Source: JBCBSS01 sp039819065
Lineage (GTDB): Bacteria; Bacteroidota; Bacteroidia; Cytophagales; Cyclobacteriaceae
Direction of reading: 5' to 3'
Assembly: GCA_039819065.1 (NCBI GenBank)
Contig: JBCBSS010000005.1
Location: forward strand, 51,183-115,182
Length of the DNA stretch: 64,000 nt
Positions 46,303 through 54,857 of the stretch are shown here, piece after piece; position 1 is the stretch's first letter; the number at the start of each line of letters is the position of its first letter. A program made the position numbers and the translations under genes. The notes under the pieces are model-generated. The model worked only from the letters and a program-made list of their open reading frames with translations, was not told the origin of the DNA and ran no database searches.

Positions 46303-46565
46303 TTTGCTTCTACTTTAAAGGGTACACTACTAAAATCTGAGGCAGTAATTCTGGCGCCGTCTACTTCCAGTTCTAGTTTTATTCGCCCTTCAATGCCTCG
46401 GGAAAAGGTGCCTGATTTCATAAAATCCAGGGCATTTACCCCAATGGTGGGGTATTTTTTAAAGCTCCCTTTTTGACTCATCACCACTATTTCGGTAGTT
46501 TGGTTGGTAGCCTCTCCCAAATCATTGGTAATGTCAAAATTTTCGTCTAACAGTAAATCTTTCAT
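46290..46565 (-). CDS. gp25/gpW-like baseplate wedge protein
   Basis: This 91-residue protein is in the position of T4 gp25, P2 gpW and Mu gp46, lysozyme-like-fold baseplate subunits that start sheath assembly. The sequence shows NDLGEATNQTTEIVVMSQKGSFKKYPTIG (in short segments) typical of Bacteroidetes homologues, but lacks the EPR motif of canonical gp25. It starts 15 bases after the spike gene. Confidence 0.6.
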   Translation of the reverse strand: MKDLLLDENFDITNDLGEATNQTTEIVVMSQKGSFKKYPTIGVNALDFMKSGTFSRGIEGRIKLELEVDGARITASDFSSVPFKVEAKWQS

Positions 46566-46580
46566 AATTGTAAAATATTG

Positions 46581-47159
46581 TCAGTGTTTTACTTTGTCGT
46601 TTTCCAGATCTGCTACAAGTGTTTTAGTAAGGTTATCCAGATTTGGAATAGCTGCTAAGCCTGTAGTAACAGAAGGTGCTCCGTCGTCGGTATATTTATG
46701 GTCATGCCCTTTGTAATCATCTATCAAAGCATTGAGCTTCTCCTCTACTGCATTGAGCTTTTCTACCAGGCTCACTATTTTCACCATGCCCAGGTTCAGG
46801 CCTTGATGCAAAAGCAGGTTTCCATTTGTATCAATTTTGAGAATTTCATTGTTATTTTGAACAAACAATACCTCCTCGATGTCTGAATACATCGATACAT
46901 AATGATCACCATCTGTATTTTCTATCAGGCTAATGAGTACAATGCTTCCTATTTTGGGAATTTGCACCAAGCCATTTTGAGTTCCATCAATTACTGCCTT
47001 TAGGTTTACCCCCTCAATTTCCAGTTCATCATTAGTTAAGGGCACTACAGTACATTCCAGCTTATCTTTGTCTACTGCTTTTACGGTGGCCATTTCGCTT
47101 TGCACCGGAACATTTTCGGTGATTACTTCTAACAATCTTTGATAAACTTGTTCTATCAT
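46581..47159 (-). CDS. Baseplate spike protein (gpV/gp45-like)
   Basis: This 192-residue protein begins with a short helix. An OB-fold-like domain (about 20-95) has GLVQIPKIGSIVLISLIE, the classic spike-OB end strand. A beta stretch and a C-terminal helix with GHDHKYTDDGAP, perhaps a metal-binding tip, follow. The spike pierces the target envelope in contractile tails. It is 4 bases after the hub gene, the usual Mu order (gp44-gp45). Confidence 0.8.
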   Translation of the reverse strand: MIEQVYQRLLEVITENVPVQSEMATVKAVDKDKLECTVVPLTNDELEIEGVNLKAVIDGTQNGLVQIPKIGSIVLISLIENTDGDHYVSMYSDIEEVLFVQNNNEILKIDTNGNLLLHQGLNLGMVKIVSLVEKLNAVEEKLNALIDDYKGHDHKYTDDGAPSVTTGLAAIPNLDNLTKTLVADLENDKVKH

Positions 47160-47163
47160 AGCT

Positions 47164-48135
47164 TTAACTCATTTTTTTGCCCAACTTTAACTGTCTCCTA
47201 GAACCAGACGTACCAAAGGTGGTATTGACGCTGTCTATAAAAAAAGTTCCGTTTTTTCGGGGATACTTTTCGCTTTTGAGTTTGGCATATTGGCTATGTT
47301 TTACATAAGGCAAGCCAAAAGTTTCAATGCTCCCTTCCACAGTATCTTTCTTCAGTTTACCCAACTTGGTTTTCGCCAGGTTTCTCAAATGTTTTTCGTC
47401 ATTGATGCCCCTAAAATGCATCACATACTCTGCTCCACTATCGTCTCCTTCCGTTGCCTCTATTTTTGTTCCGTCGGGCATTACTGAAATAATCTTTGCC
47501 CTTACTTTTACATTGTCTTTACTCTTGTAGGTCAAGTTATCCTTTACAATGTTTCCCTGGTCACCATCCAGCGCATATAATTTTGAGTCAGGATTTTTTT
47601 CTATTTCGTACTCGGTACCTACGTATAGTTTATCCCCTTTAAAATAGGCAGTCAAGGCATAGGCTTGTTTGAGCTTCAGCAATACCTCATAGGGTGTTTT
47701 TCGCTTGATGGTAAACTTTTGCAGGCTTAAATCCAACAGCGAATCGGCAAAGACTACCTGTGCTCCAAACAAATCTTTGAGTAGGTTTTTGAGGGTTACA
47801 AACCCATAAAACTTAGTAATGGCTTTTTTACGTTGCCATACATATGCTTCATTCTCACACTCTAGCACAATAGGGGTAGTGTACTTTATATTGGCTATAT
47901 AGCCCGTAAACTCTTCCTGAAAATCGTCTTTGTAAGGGCTGGTAGACATGCTCAACTCTACTTTTACCTTATCTCCTTCTTTGATATCTCTGCCCAAAAA
48001 CTTTTCAAGATCGGGCACCTCAATGCTACACGTTTCTTTGGTTTCACGCCAACTGGTATTGATTTTTACCGATTTTACCGCAGCCACCTGATACCTTTCT
48101 CCGATGATTAGTTTGACCTTATTGATATATGCCAT
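47164..48135 (-). CDS. Baseplate hub protein (gpD/gp44-like)
   Basis: This 323-residue protein shows the late-control gpD/Mu gp44 pattern: an N-terminal SIEVPDLEKFLGRDIKEGDKVKV barrel, a repeated barrel, and a C-terminal domain with TFFIDSVNTTFGTSGSRRQL, here HFRGINDEKHLRNLAKTKL in the middle (quoted in segments). Three copies normally form the hub on which the spike sits. It lies 15 bases after the DUF6046-like gene and 4 bases before the spike gene. Confidence 0.8.
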   Translation of the reverse strand: MAYINKVKLIIGERYQVAAVKSVKINTSWRETKETCSIEVPDLEKFLGRDIKEGDKVKVELSMSTSPYKDDFQEEFTGYIANIKYTTPIVLECENEAYVWQRKKAITKFYGFVTLKNLLKDLFGAQVVFADSLLDLSLQKFTIKRKTPYEVLLKLKQAYALTAYFKGDKLYVGTEYEIEKNPDSKLYALDGDQGNIVKDNLTYKSKDNVKVRAKIISVMPDGTKIEATEGDDSGAEYVMHFRGINDEKHLRNLAKTKLGKLKKDTVEGSIETFGLPYVKHSQYAKLKSEKYPRKNGTFFIDSVNTTFGTSGSRRQLKLGKKMS

Positions 48136-48150
48136 ATGCCCTCCGTCACC

Positions 48151-48882
48151 TTAATCATTTAAAATCAATATTTCCTGGTGTGCATCTGCCACCGCATTAA
48201 AGCTATAGGTAAAAGCCGTAGGGTAATAAGTAACCTCTGGCATACTCGTAATCACAATTCGGCTGATGTTGAACAATCGTAATAGCTCACATTCGGCAGT
48301 AAGGGCTTCGTTTTTGGAAAATATTTCGTATAACTTTTCAAGTTTCTCCGTCGGAAACACTTGATCACGTAGCGCCATCTCACTGGTAGTGGCAGGCTCT
48401 CTCCACCAGGCACCATCCTCTTGTTCGGTGAGGGCATGCTTCTGCACGTTTTCCATATACCCTTGAATTTTGATAGAAAATGTATCATAACCGATAATTT
48501 CTACTACCGGCGGGCGACTCGAGCCTGCAATTTTGGTGTTTACCACATTCTTTTTAAGGTTGACGGTAATCACTGGGGGAATCTCAAAAGTATACACATT
48601 TTCCGTTGCGGGTTGTGCGCTTCCTTGTTCACTACCCAGGGGTGTATCATTTCCCAAACTACCACCCTGCGCTGTGTCTCCCGCGTCCCATTTAAGCGTA
48701 AGATCGGTAATGGTTGGGCTTCCTTTGCGTCTTTCAAAAGGATTGCTTGGGCGGTTGTCTTGAGTAGCCCTCCCTGCTGGTTTCCTTACCGGAGGTTTGT
48801 TGGCATTTCCCCGAATGTGGTCTAAAGCATTGGGTACAAATCCATAAAAGTTTAAAAACTTAGTTGCATCAAATGTAGCCAT
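48151..48882 (-). CDS. DUF6046-like tail protein
   Basis: This 243-residue protein sits between the tape measure and the hub, the position of Mu gp43/gpN. An N-terminal disordered region rich in Pro, Arg and Asn (about 25-90) is followed by a beta domain with FEIPPVITVNLKKNVVNTKI and a helical end. It resembles DUF6046 proteins found in Bacteroidetes prophages. A role as tail-tube cap or distal-tail protein is likely but inferred from position. Confidence 0.55.
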   Translation of the reverse strand: MATFDATKFLNFYGFVPNALDHIRGNANKPPVRKPAGRATQDNRPSNPFERRKGSPTITDLTLKWDAGDTAQGGSLGNDTPLGSEQGSAQPATENVYTFEIPPVITVNLKKNVVNTKIAGSSRPPVVEIIGYDTFSIKIQGYMENVQKHALTEQEDGAWWREPATTSEMALRDQVFPTEKLEKLYEIFSKNEALTAECELLRLFNISRIVITSMPEVTYYPTAFTYSFNAVADAHQEILILND

Positions 48883-48897
48883 GTTACTTGCTGTTTA

Positions 48898-51800
48898 TCA
48901 GGTGAAATGTTGGTTATTTTGTTTGGTATTATTGAGCGTTTTATTGAGTACCGCTACTACCTTTTCTTCAATACCATCTTCTATGTCATTGATATTGTTT
49001 GCCGTAATATTGATCTCTCCTACCAGATTTTCCATGTTGTACTCTATGACCCTACCATTGCTGGCACTGGTATTCATTTGATTAATACCACTTTGGATTC
49101 CACCAAAGCCTAGCATACCCTTACCTCCATTAAAGAATTCAGGCATATCATACCCTCCTTTACCTTTGGGAATATCTATAGGCAAGGTGGGTACTCCTCC
49201 CCAGGAAGCAGGCAAAGTTGCGGCATTATCCTTTTTATTATTGATGTCCTCCCTTTGTTTTTTAGGCACCTTTTGCTCTACCTCGGTTGCCTTTCCTCCA
49301 ATTCCTACCAAGCGTCCCATTCCTTTGATGTATTTCCAGGCAGATTTTAGTGGTGCTAAGAAAAAGTCCAGAATAGCGTTACCGATATTTTTGAAATATT
49401 TGACTGCTCCATCCCAACCACCATCAATCCAAGCTTTGATTCCAAGGAATAGGTTTCTCAATATTGTTACAGGCAATAATAAACCCTTCAGCCCCCAGCC
49501 GACCATTCTTAGGCCAAACTTGATATTATTCATCAGTACATTTACCGCTCCCCTTATGATCATTCCCACAATTTTAAAGGTAGTGCCAAAATCACTGGCC
49601 GACTTCCCTCCAAAACCAAAGGCATTGGAGATCGTTTGCCACATTTCGCCAAAGATCTGAGCGACTTCGGATCCAAATGCTTTCATATCTTGCCACAGAC
49701 CATTCATTTGTTGCTTGAAGGTATCTACTTTTTGATAGAGATATACAATTCCCGCCACCAGAGTCATCACCCCGAGTAGTACCAGTCCCAATGGATTGGC
49801 CCACATGGCTATATTCACGGCAATCATCTTGATCGCCAATATGCCCAAGGCGACGCCTATGCCAATCAATATAGGTTGGATAGCACTCCAGTTGTTTTTA
49901 ATAAATTGTGCGGCTTGATTCATTTTGGTAGACAACCACATAATCACAGGCTTGAGTTGGTTCCCCAAGGTGACCATAAGGCGAATTCCAGCTTTTTTCG
50001 CCTGATCCATAGAGCCACCCATTGACTCATTAGAAGCCTTATAAGCATCAGTCAAAGACCTAAGGTTCTTCGTTTTCTTTGCTATCTCACTTAGATGTCT
50101 TTCGTGTTCATCTTTGTTAGGCAAGGCCAATAATAAGTTAATAGCTTCGGTTGATCCCTTCCCCTTAAGTCCAAAATCATATAACTTACCAGCATCTCCC
50201 TTCGTACTCTCTTTTATTTTTCTTAATGCTTCTATTGGGTTTATCTTCAAAAGCTCTTGGAACTCTTTCACCCCCATCCCTACTGCCTTAGCCAAATGCA
50301 CCGGATTAGTATTCATAACCTTTACTATTTTTTGTAAAGCAGTATTGGTAGTGGAAGCTTTTATTCCTGCATGACTTAATATAGCTTGCAGTTCCAAATA
50401 CTGTTTAGGATCTATATTAGCTCCCTTCATTTGTTGTATATCTTGCAAGCCTTGGAATACATCTTTAACATTTGCACCTTGACTACCAAGTTGATGCACC
50501 TTGGACATAATATCCTCGGCATATTGCACAATATTTTTTCCACCAGTCTTACCCAGTTTTTCTGCATTTTTGTAAATACTTTGCATTCTGATCGCAAAAG
50601 CATTCGTATCAAGGTTCAATGATTCACCCATTACCACCTTTACTTTGTCCGCCACCTCCACAAAGTCTGCTCTCAAGTGTTTAGGGATAGCTTTCGATTG
50701 ATTGTACATTTCGAGCAAGTCTATATATGAAGTACGGGTTTTAATGCCCTGTAAAGTTTTTTCTACTTGCTTTAGCTCATTATCAGTGATCGCTGTAGTA
50801 TTCCGTATTTGAATTAACTTATCCTCAAACTTTGCTGCTTCTGTAACTGAGGACTTAATGAGCCCAAAACCTTTACCTACTAAGTCGTTTCCTAAATCAC
50901 TTTTGGCTTTTGATTTGAGTCCTGCCTTGAACCTTTGGCCTCGTGAAGGGCCAGAAGTAGCAGATCCAAGTCCTTTCAAACGCGAAATACTCTTCTCTGT
51001 ACTCGCTATTTGGCTATTAAAGCGTTTAATCTGTTCAGTAGAAAAGGCGTGCTTTCTCTTGAGATTAAGCTGCTCCAAATGTTTTTCGAGTTGATATATA
51101 GATTTTGTAGTTGTTTTTACACTAGAGTTAAATTGATTTGAATTGCCACTCCAAAACACTTTCTTCACCTTGCCACCAAGGTCTTGGATCGCAGATTTAG
51201 CTTTTTGAGCTCCACTTTTAAATTTATCAAACACCTGTTTAAAATAATCTGCTCTCAATTGCCTCTTAAGATTCACTATGTCTCTTGATAAGGCACTTAC
51301 ATCATCTCCTTTCTGCTTACCCGCCTGCCTTTGAGCCTTCAATTTCTCTAGTAATTCAAGTTTTGCTGCATCTTTTTCTATACCAGGGAATAATTTCATT
51401 CCTCTGAGCTTGCCTTTGATGTTATTTAGTCGTTGGTTAAAACTCTGCTCAACGCGAGCCCAGCGAGCAGCCGATTCTTGCTCTCTTTCTTTAGAATATT
51501 GGAGTTCTAAACGATACTGCTGCCAATAGTTTTTAATGCTCTGAAACGCATTTCCTATTGGCTTTCGAGCTTTTACTATAGGTTGGACAAACCTCTCCAA
51601 TAGAGATATACCTGCACCTTTAAAATCTTCTTTCAATATATTGAGTTGATCTCCAAGATTCAGATATGCATTAGAAGAAGTAGCTACTCGATGCGCCAGT
51701 TTTATTCTTTCACTAAAAAAACCAGCGGTACCACCCGCAGTAGACATCGCACCCGATACCGTTAATAACCCTGCTGCCAAAGGTGTAGTAGCTGCTAATA

Positions 51801-51909
51801 CTGTAGCTCCAACACCTGCAGTGATGGCCGCAATCTTGGCTGCATTCGCAGCAAACTCTTTTACTGATAAGGCTTGTTGAGCACCAGATGGTATACTAGG
51901 AAATCCCAC
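48898..51909 (-). CDS. Tail tape-measure protein
   Basis: This 1,003-residue protein fixes tail length and lines the tube. An N-terminal small-residue segment (about 25-60) is followed by long coiled coils (about 80-330). A TP901-type tape-measure core (about 340-640) contains KFEDKLIQIRNTTAITDNEL and MNTNPVHLAKAVGMGVKE. Strong hydrophobic helices lie near 690-770 (QPILIGIGVALGILAIKMIA and following), then amphipathic segments. The start is GTG 51909, 6 bases after the end of the frameshifted chaperone product. By the usual rule of about 1.5 angstrom per residue the tail would be near 150 nm. Confidence 0.92.
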   Translation of the reverse strand: MGFPSIPSGAQQALSVKEFAANAAKIAAITAGVGATVLAATTPLAAGLLTVSGAMSTAGGTAGFFSERIKLAHRVATSSNAYLNLGDQLNILKEDFKGAGISLLERFVQPIVKARKPIGNAFQSIKNYWQQYRLELQYSKEREQESAARWARVEQSFNQRLNNIKGKLRGMKLFPGIEKDAAKLELLEKLKAQRQAGKQKGDDVSALSRDIVNLKRQLRADYFKQVFDKFKSGAQKAKSAIQDLGGKVKKVFWSGNSNQFNSSVKTTTKSIYQLEKHLEQLNLKRKHAFSTEQIKRFNSQIASTEKSISRLKGLGSATSGPSRGQRFKAGLKSKAKSDLGNDLVGKGFGLIKSSVTEAAKFEDKLIQIRNTTAITDNELKQVEKTLQGIKTRTSYIDLLEMYNQSKAIPKHLRADFVEVADKVKVVMGESLNLDTNAFAIRMQSIYKNAEKLGKTGGKNIVQYAEDIMSKVHQLGSQGANVKDVFQGLQDIQQMKGANIDPKQYLELQAILSHAGIKASTTNTALQKIVKVMNTNPVHLAKAVGMGVKEFQELLKINPIEALRKIKESTKGDAGKLYDFGLKGKGSTEAINLLLALPNKDEHERHLSEIAKKTKNLRSLTDAYKASNESMGGSMDQAKKAGIRLMVTLGNQLKPVIMWLSTKMNQAAQFIKNNWSAIQPILIGIGVALGILAIKMIAVNIAMWANPLGLVLLGVMTLVAGIVYLYQKVDTFKQQMNGLWQDMKAFGSEVAQIFGEMWQTISNAFGFGGKSASDFGTTFKIVGMIIRGAVNVLMNNIKFGLRMVGWGLKGLLLPVTILRNLFLGIKAWIDGGWDGAVKYFKNIGNAILDFFLAPLKSAWKYIKGMGRLVGIGGKATEVEQKVPKKQREDINNKKDNAATLPASWGGVPTLPIDIPKGKGGYDMPEFFNGGKGMLGFGGIQSGINQMNTSASNGRVIEYNMENLVGEINITANNINDIEDGIEEKVVAVLNKTLNNTKQNNQHFT

Positions 51910-51915
51910 AGAAAA

Positions 51916-52466
51916 TTATTTCTTGTTGTCTTTATTTTCTTGTTCTAAAACCCAAACGGCTTGTTCGTATAAGATCCAAAAATCGTGGTCTTCGAGGGCA
52001 TCCAAATCGGCTTGCTTATACGCACCCCGAAAGATGCGCATAATAATGGCCGAGGCCTGTAAATAAGGATTACTGGCTACGAGTCTTTTTGCCGCTTTCT
52101 GCGCTTTCCCACGGTAGCTTCCAGCGGGGTAATGATCATTTTCACCTTATCGTGAATGGCACGACGCACATCTTCGTTATCTTTAATGATATCTACCCCA
52201 TTCAATGAGCAGTTATTCACAATTACGTCATTGTACTTTCCAATATCCTCGTCTTTGATGATTGCCTGATTGGCCATCTTAATCACAAAATTGGTAGGTG
52301 ATTTAAACAAGAATTCTCCCACTTGCATCCCAGTTTCTGGATCGTTTACTATGATAGAAGTAATACGTCCATGCTTATCTTCCAATTCAAAATAAAGCTC
52401 ATCACTGATTTCTACTACATCGTTTAGCTTTTGCTCTGCCTGGGTTGCTTTACTGTTCTTCGTCAT
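51916..52466 (-). CDS. Tail assembly chaperone, long -1 frameshift product (gpGT-like)
   Basis: Ribosomes reading the 129-residue chaperone pass the heptamer GGGAAAG at 52110-52104, in frame as G-GGA-AAG, the same slippery sequence as in phage lambda gene G. A -1 slip after residue 121 opens a further 62 codons without a stop, ending at TAA 52.916 kb minus 1 kb (51916-51918), for a 183-residue product. The extension ends 6 bases before the tape-measure GTG. This matches the G/GT arrangement in which the long form loads the tape measure. The extension could alternatively start alone at an internal ATG. Confidence 0.8.
52077..52466 (-). CDS. Tail assembly chaperone, short form (gpG-like)
   Basis: The 129-residue unshifted product has a charged N-terminus, then VEISDELYFELEDKHGRITSI and FLFKSPTNFVIKMANQAII, and a basic end KRRKRQKDS. 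It lies between the tube and tape-measure genes, where tailed phages place their assembly chaperones. The short form normally outnumbers the frameshifted form. It is not expected in the mature particle. Confidence 0.75.
   Translation of the reverse strand: MTKNSKATQAEQKLNDVVEISDELYFELEDKHGRITSIIVNDPETGMQVGEFLFKSPTNFVIKMANQAIIKDEDIGKYNDVIVNNCSLNGVDIIKDNEDVRRAIHDKVKMIITPLEATVGKRRKRQKDS
52104..52110 (-). promoter_or_regulatory. Slippery heptamer for -1 frameshifting
   Basis: GGGAAAG read on the minus strand, with codons GTG-GGA-AAG in frame from the ATG at 52466. The -1 frame is then open to 51916. Confidence 0.8.
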
Positions 52467-52591
52467 GTTTCAAAAATTTTAAAAAAGTTTATGATGGTAG
52501 ATACTAACTATTCAGCCGTATCTTTTCCTTATTTACAGGTGATTTGCCCCGTAAAACCAGGGAATTAAAAATTTATTTGTCAAAGTTTTAA

Positions 52592-52626
52592 AGAGGTCAC
52601 AGTCCATCACTGGCCAGGACCCCTCT
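52592..52626 (-). terminator. Hairpin after the tube gene
   Basis: AGAGG and CCTCT (52592-52596 and 52622-52626) with an inner GTCC/GGAC pairing form a hairpin 10 bases after the tube stop, in a 169-base gap. The T-run after it is weak. It may act as a partial terminator giving more sheath and tube than downstream proteins. Confidence 0.4.
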
Positions 52627-52635
52627 TATTAGTTG

Positions 52636-53049
52636 TTATACACCTTCTTGAATATCGGTCATGATTACTTCCATCTCGATGGACTCTACTCCATCGCCAG
52701 AAGCAAATTTTTTGGCGGTTTTGGTTACTTCTACTCTTAACCATTTGTCGGTCGTAGCCACCAAACCATTGCCCAGGTACACAATACTTACATCAAAGGG
52801 AGCCAAATCCAATACTGACAATCCTTTGGGTACTTTGGACTGAATCTTGGCCACAAACTCCGAGTGCAAGACAGTAATTTTACCTGAAAACTTCTTGTTT
52901 CCATATTGGGTAGTATGAGGCTGGGCTTTTCCCACTACATGCACATGGGTTTTCTCCTGCTCCATGTCATAGCTCATTTCTCGTATGCCATAAAAAGGGC
53001 TCTCGCCCAACATACTTACCTGAATTTGATTTACATTATATTCTGGCAT
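52636..53049 (-). CDS. Tail tube protein
   Basis: This 137-residue protein directly follows the sheath, as tube genes do. Its strand-rich sequence (NQIQVSMLGESPFYGIREMSY, HTTQYGNKKFSGKITVLHSEF) and size match tube subunits that stack as hexamers inside the sheath. It is 8 bases after the sheath stop and followed by a hairpin in a 169-base gap. Confidence 0.8.
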   Translation of the reverse strand: MPEYNVNQIQVSMLGESPFYGIREMSYDMEQEKTHVHVVGKAQPHTTQYGNKKFSGKITVLHSEFVAKIQSKVPKGLSVLDLAPFDVSIVYLGNGLVATTDKWLRVEVTKTAKKFASGDGVESIEMEVIMTDIQEGV

Positions 53050-53057
53050 GGTTCTAA

Positions 53058-54341
53058 TTAATTAGGGTTGTCAAGTGAAATAATAGTTTCGATTACGTCT
53101 ACACTACCGGTGGGCACAATAGATTGATTGATGATCACTTTTTTGGTAGACAACACATTTTGCGTAGGATCAATACTAATCTCTACACTTGAAATCTCTG
53201 GTAAACGAGCCGGATCAGGGTTCTCGAGCATTTCATCGGTAATGGCACGAGTAATCACATCCTTGAAACGTTCTACCACTGCAGGCAATAGTTGTCCGGT
53301 AGTGCCATCTACCTGAATGGTGACCTTCAAAAAGTTAAGGAAAGTAGAACGAGTAAGACGAGCCGCTTTGTTGGCTACGCGATTCAACGAAAGGCGACTG
53401 TTACTTTTGGTAGCATCTTCGCAGGTGTTATCGTTTACAAAATAGTATCCCGAATACCCCGCATAACGATCAATAAAAGTATAACCCTTGTCATGCAAAG
53501 CATCCAGTGAAGCTTTGTCAAAAGAGTTGAGGTCTTGTCCACCAGAAAACTCCGCAACCTCCACGGGTAGATTGTCTTTGGTTTGGAATAAAGGCGGAAT
53601 GGTCAGCCGTCCTATGTTTTGATTGACCTGGACACTAGCCGCTTTACCCAATGCAAGCCCTACCGCTGCATAATTAGCCGCACCAGGAATAAATTCCTCT
53701 AACGCTTCTCGTCGTTTTTTATCACGACTAGAAACAACCATTACATTGCCACTATTTTTAGCTCGAAGATCAACGGCTTCGCTAGCAGTTCCTGAAAATT
53801 CACGATTCTCAAGTATAATCTCTACAGGACGGTACAATCCAAATTCATTGTCTGCGAAAGCGTGAGCCAGGGGAATGGCATCGCCCAGGTCAGTACTCAC
53901 ACTAGTGGTTGAAGACCCTTCCGATCCTTCAACGGGGTTAGCCGCTACTCCTATCAGTTTGATAGCTCCTCCTTGGGTTCGAAGGTAGTTGTTCAACGCT
54001 ACGTGCGATGCATTGTTGGCTACATCATCAAATAGATCCATGAAGGTAGTATTGGCCGTGATATCGTCTCCGGAATCTACCAATAACACATGGAGGGTAG
54101 TGCCATTAGCCACAGAGAAGAAGTCTTTGACATGCTCCCAAACCAGTGCTCGGTAGGTAATATCATTGGCAGCTGTAATGCCTGCTGCTTCAGCTCCCTT
54201 GAGAGAAACAAATTCACTAGCACCGACAGCATTCATATAAGCAACAGGGGCAGATATCACCAAAAGGCTTATACCATCTTGTAAAGAGGCAGCGCTGATA
54301 TTAGTGGCTTCTTTTTTTACAATTAAACTTGGTCTTTCCAT
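53058..54341 (-). CDS. Contractile tail sheath protein (DUF2586-like)
   Basis: This 427-residue protein resembles the DUF2586 phage-sheath family. The N-terminal domain (GISLLVISAPVAY...) precedes a variable insertion region and the C-terminal conserved sheath core, with GYTFIDRYAGYSGYYFVND and VERFKDVITRAITDEML. The sheath contracts to drive the tube through the target envelope. It starts 24 bases after the tail-terminator-like gene and ends 8 bases before the tube gene. Confidence 0.88.
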   Translation of the reverse strand: MERPSLIVKKEATNISAASLQDGISLLVISAPVAYMNAVGASEFVSLKGAEAAGITAANDITYRALVWEHVKDFFSVANGTTLHVLLVDSGDDITANTTFMDLFDDVANNASHVALNNYLRTQGGAIKLIGVAANPVEGSEGSSTTSVSTDLGDAIPLAHAFADNEFGLYRPVEIILENREFSGTASEAVDLRAKNSGNVMVVSSRDKKRREALEEFIPGAANYAAVGLALGKAASVQVNQNIGRLTIPPLFQTKDNLPVEVAEFSGGQDLNSFDKASLDALHDKGYTFIDRYAGYSGYYFVNDNTCEDATKSNSRLSLNRVANKAARLTRSTFLNFLKVTIQVDGTTGQLLPAVVERFKDVITRAITDEMLENPDPARLPEISSVEISIDPTQNVLSTKKVIINQSIVPTGSVDVIETIISLDNPN

Positions 54342-54365
54342 TTTACATTTTTTGTATATAAAAAA

Positions 54366-54857
54366 TCACATTATGTCCATCTCAGTATTAGGAGGAATTT
54401 CTCTTCCGCTGATGTATTCTTGCCGTTTGGAGTAGTCATAAAGTGTGACATTAAACTCAATCGGGTATATCAGTAGGTCATCTTGCACAATCACGTCACC
54501 TTCAACAGCTCGGGTAAATTCGAACGACGAATTACCGCCGCCTGATTTGTCTTGTAAGGCTAAGTAGATTTGATTTGGAAAATTCAACAGGCGGGTGACT
54601 ACTTCATCTGCAATGTCACTTTGAACGTTTAAGGCATTATCCTGCTGTACTACACTGACGCGCACTTTGCAAATACCTTGTTGTGCCCCTTGACCATCAT
54701 CTTTGTATTGCGTTTCTCCAAAATCCACTAAAGCGTACGGAAATAAGCCCACTTCACTAGATTGATCTAGTTGTCCCCTATTCAAATCGACCTTCCTGAT
54801 TTCTGAAACCCTTCTTTTTATTTCGGTAGAAATAAACGCATACAAATCTCCTTTCAT
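54366..54857 (-). CDS. Tail-terminator-like protein (Mu gp37/gpK position)
   Basis: This 163-residue protein is the first gene of the tail operon. It has KVRVSVVQQDNALNVQ and DDLLIYPIEFNVTLYDYSKRQEY, strands seen in tail-terminator or head-tail completion proteins of Mu-like and Bacteroidetes phages. Without a head, it would cap the proximal end of the tail. The family call is by position and fold pattern, so moderate. No clear promoter was found upstream. Confidence 0.5.
   Translation of the reverse strand: MKGDLYAFISTEIKRRVSEIRKVDLNRGQLDQSSEVGLFPYALVDFGETQYKDDGQGAQQGICKVRVSVVQQDNALNVQSDIADEVVTRLLNFPNQIYLALQDKSGGGNSSFEFTRAVEGDVIVQDDLLIYPIEFNVTLYDYSKRQEYISGREIPPNTEMDIM

Noticed and set aside
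43860..54857. Extracellular contractile injection system (eCIS, Afp/AlgoCIS type)
   Set aside because: No AAA+ ATPase, no duplicated tubes or sheaths and no toxin cargo genes. The gene order and the frameshifted chaperone are phage Mu-like.
43860..54857. Complete prophage
   Set aside because: No head, packaging, integration, replication or lysis genes in or beside the tail block; flanks are core genes.
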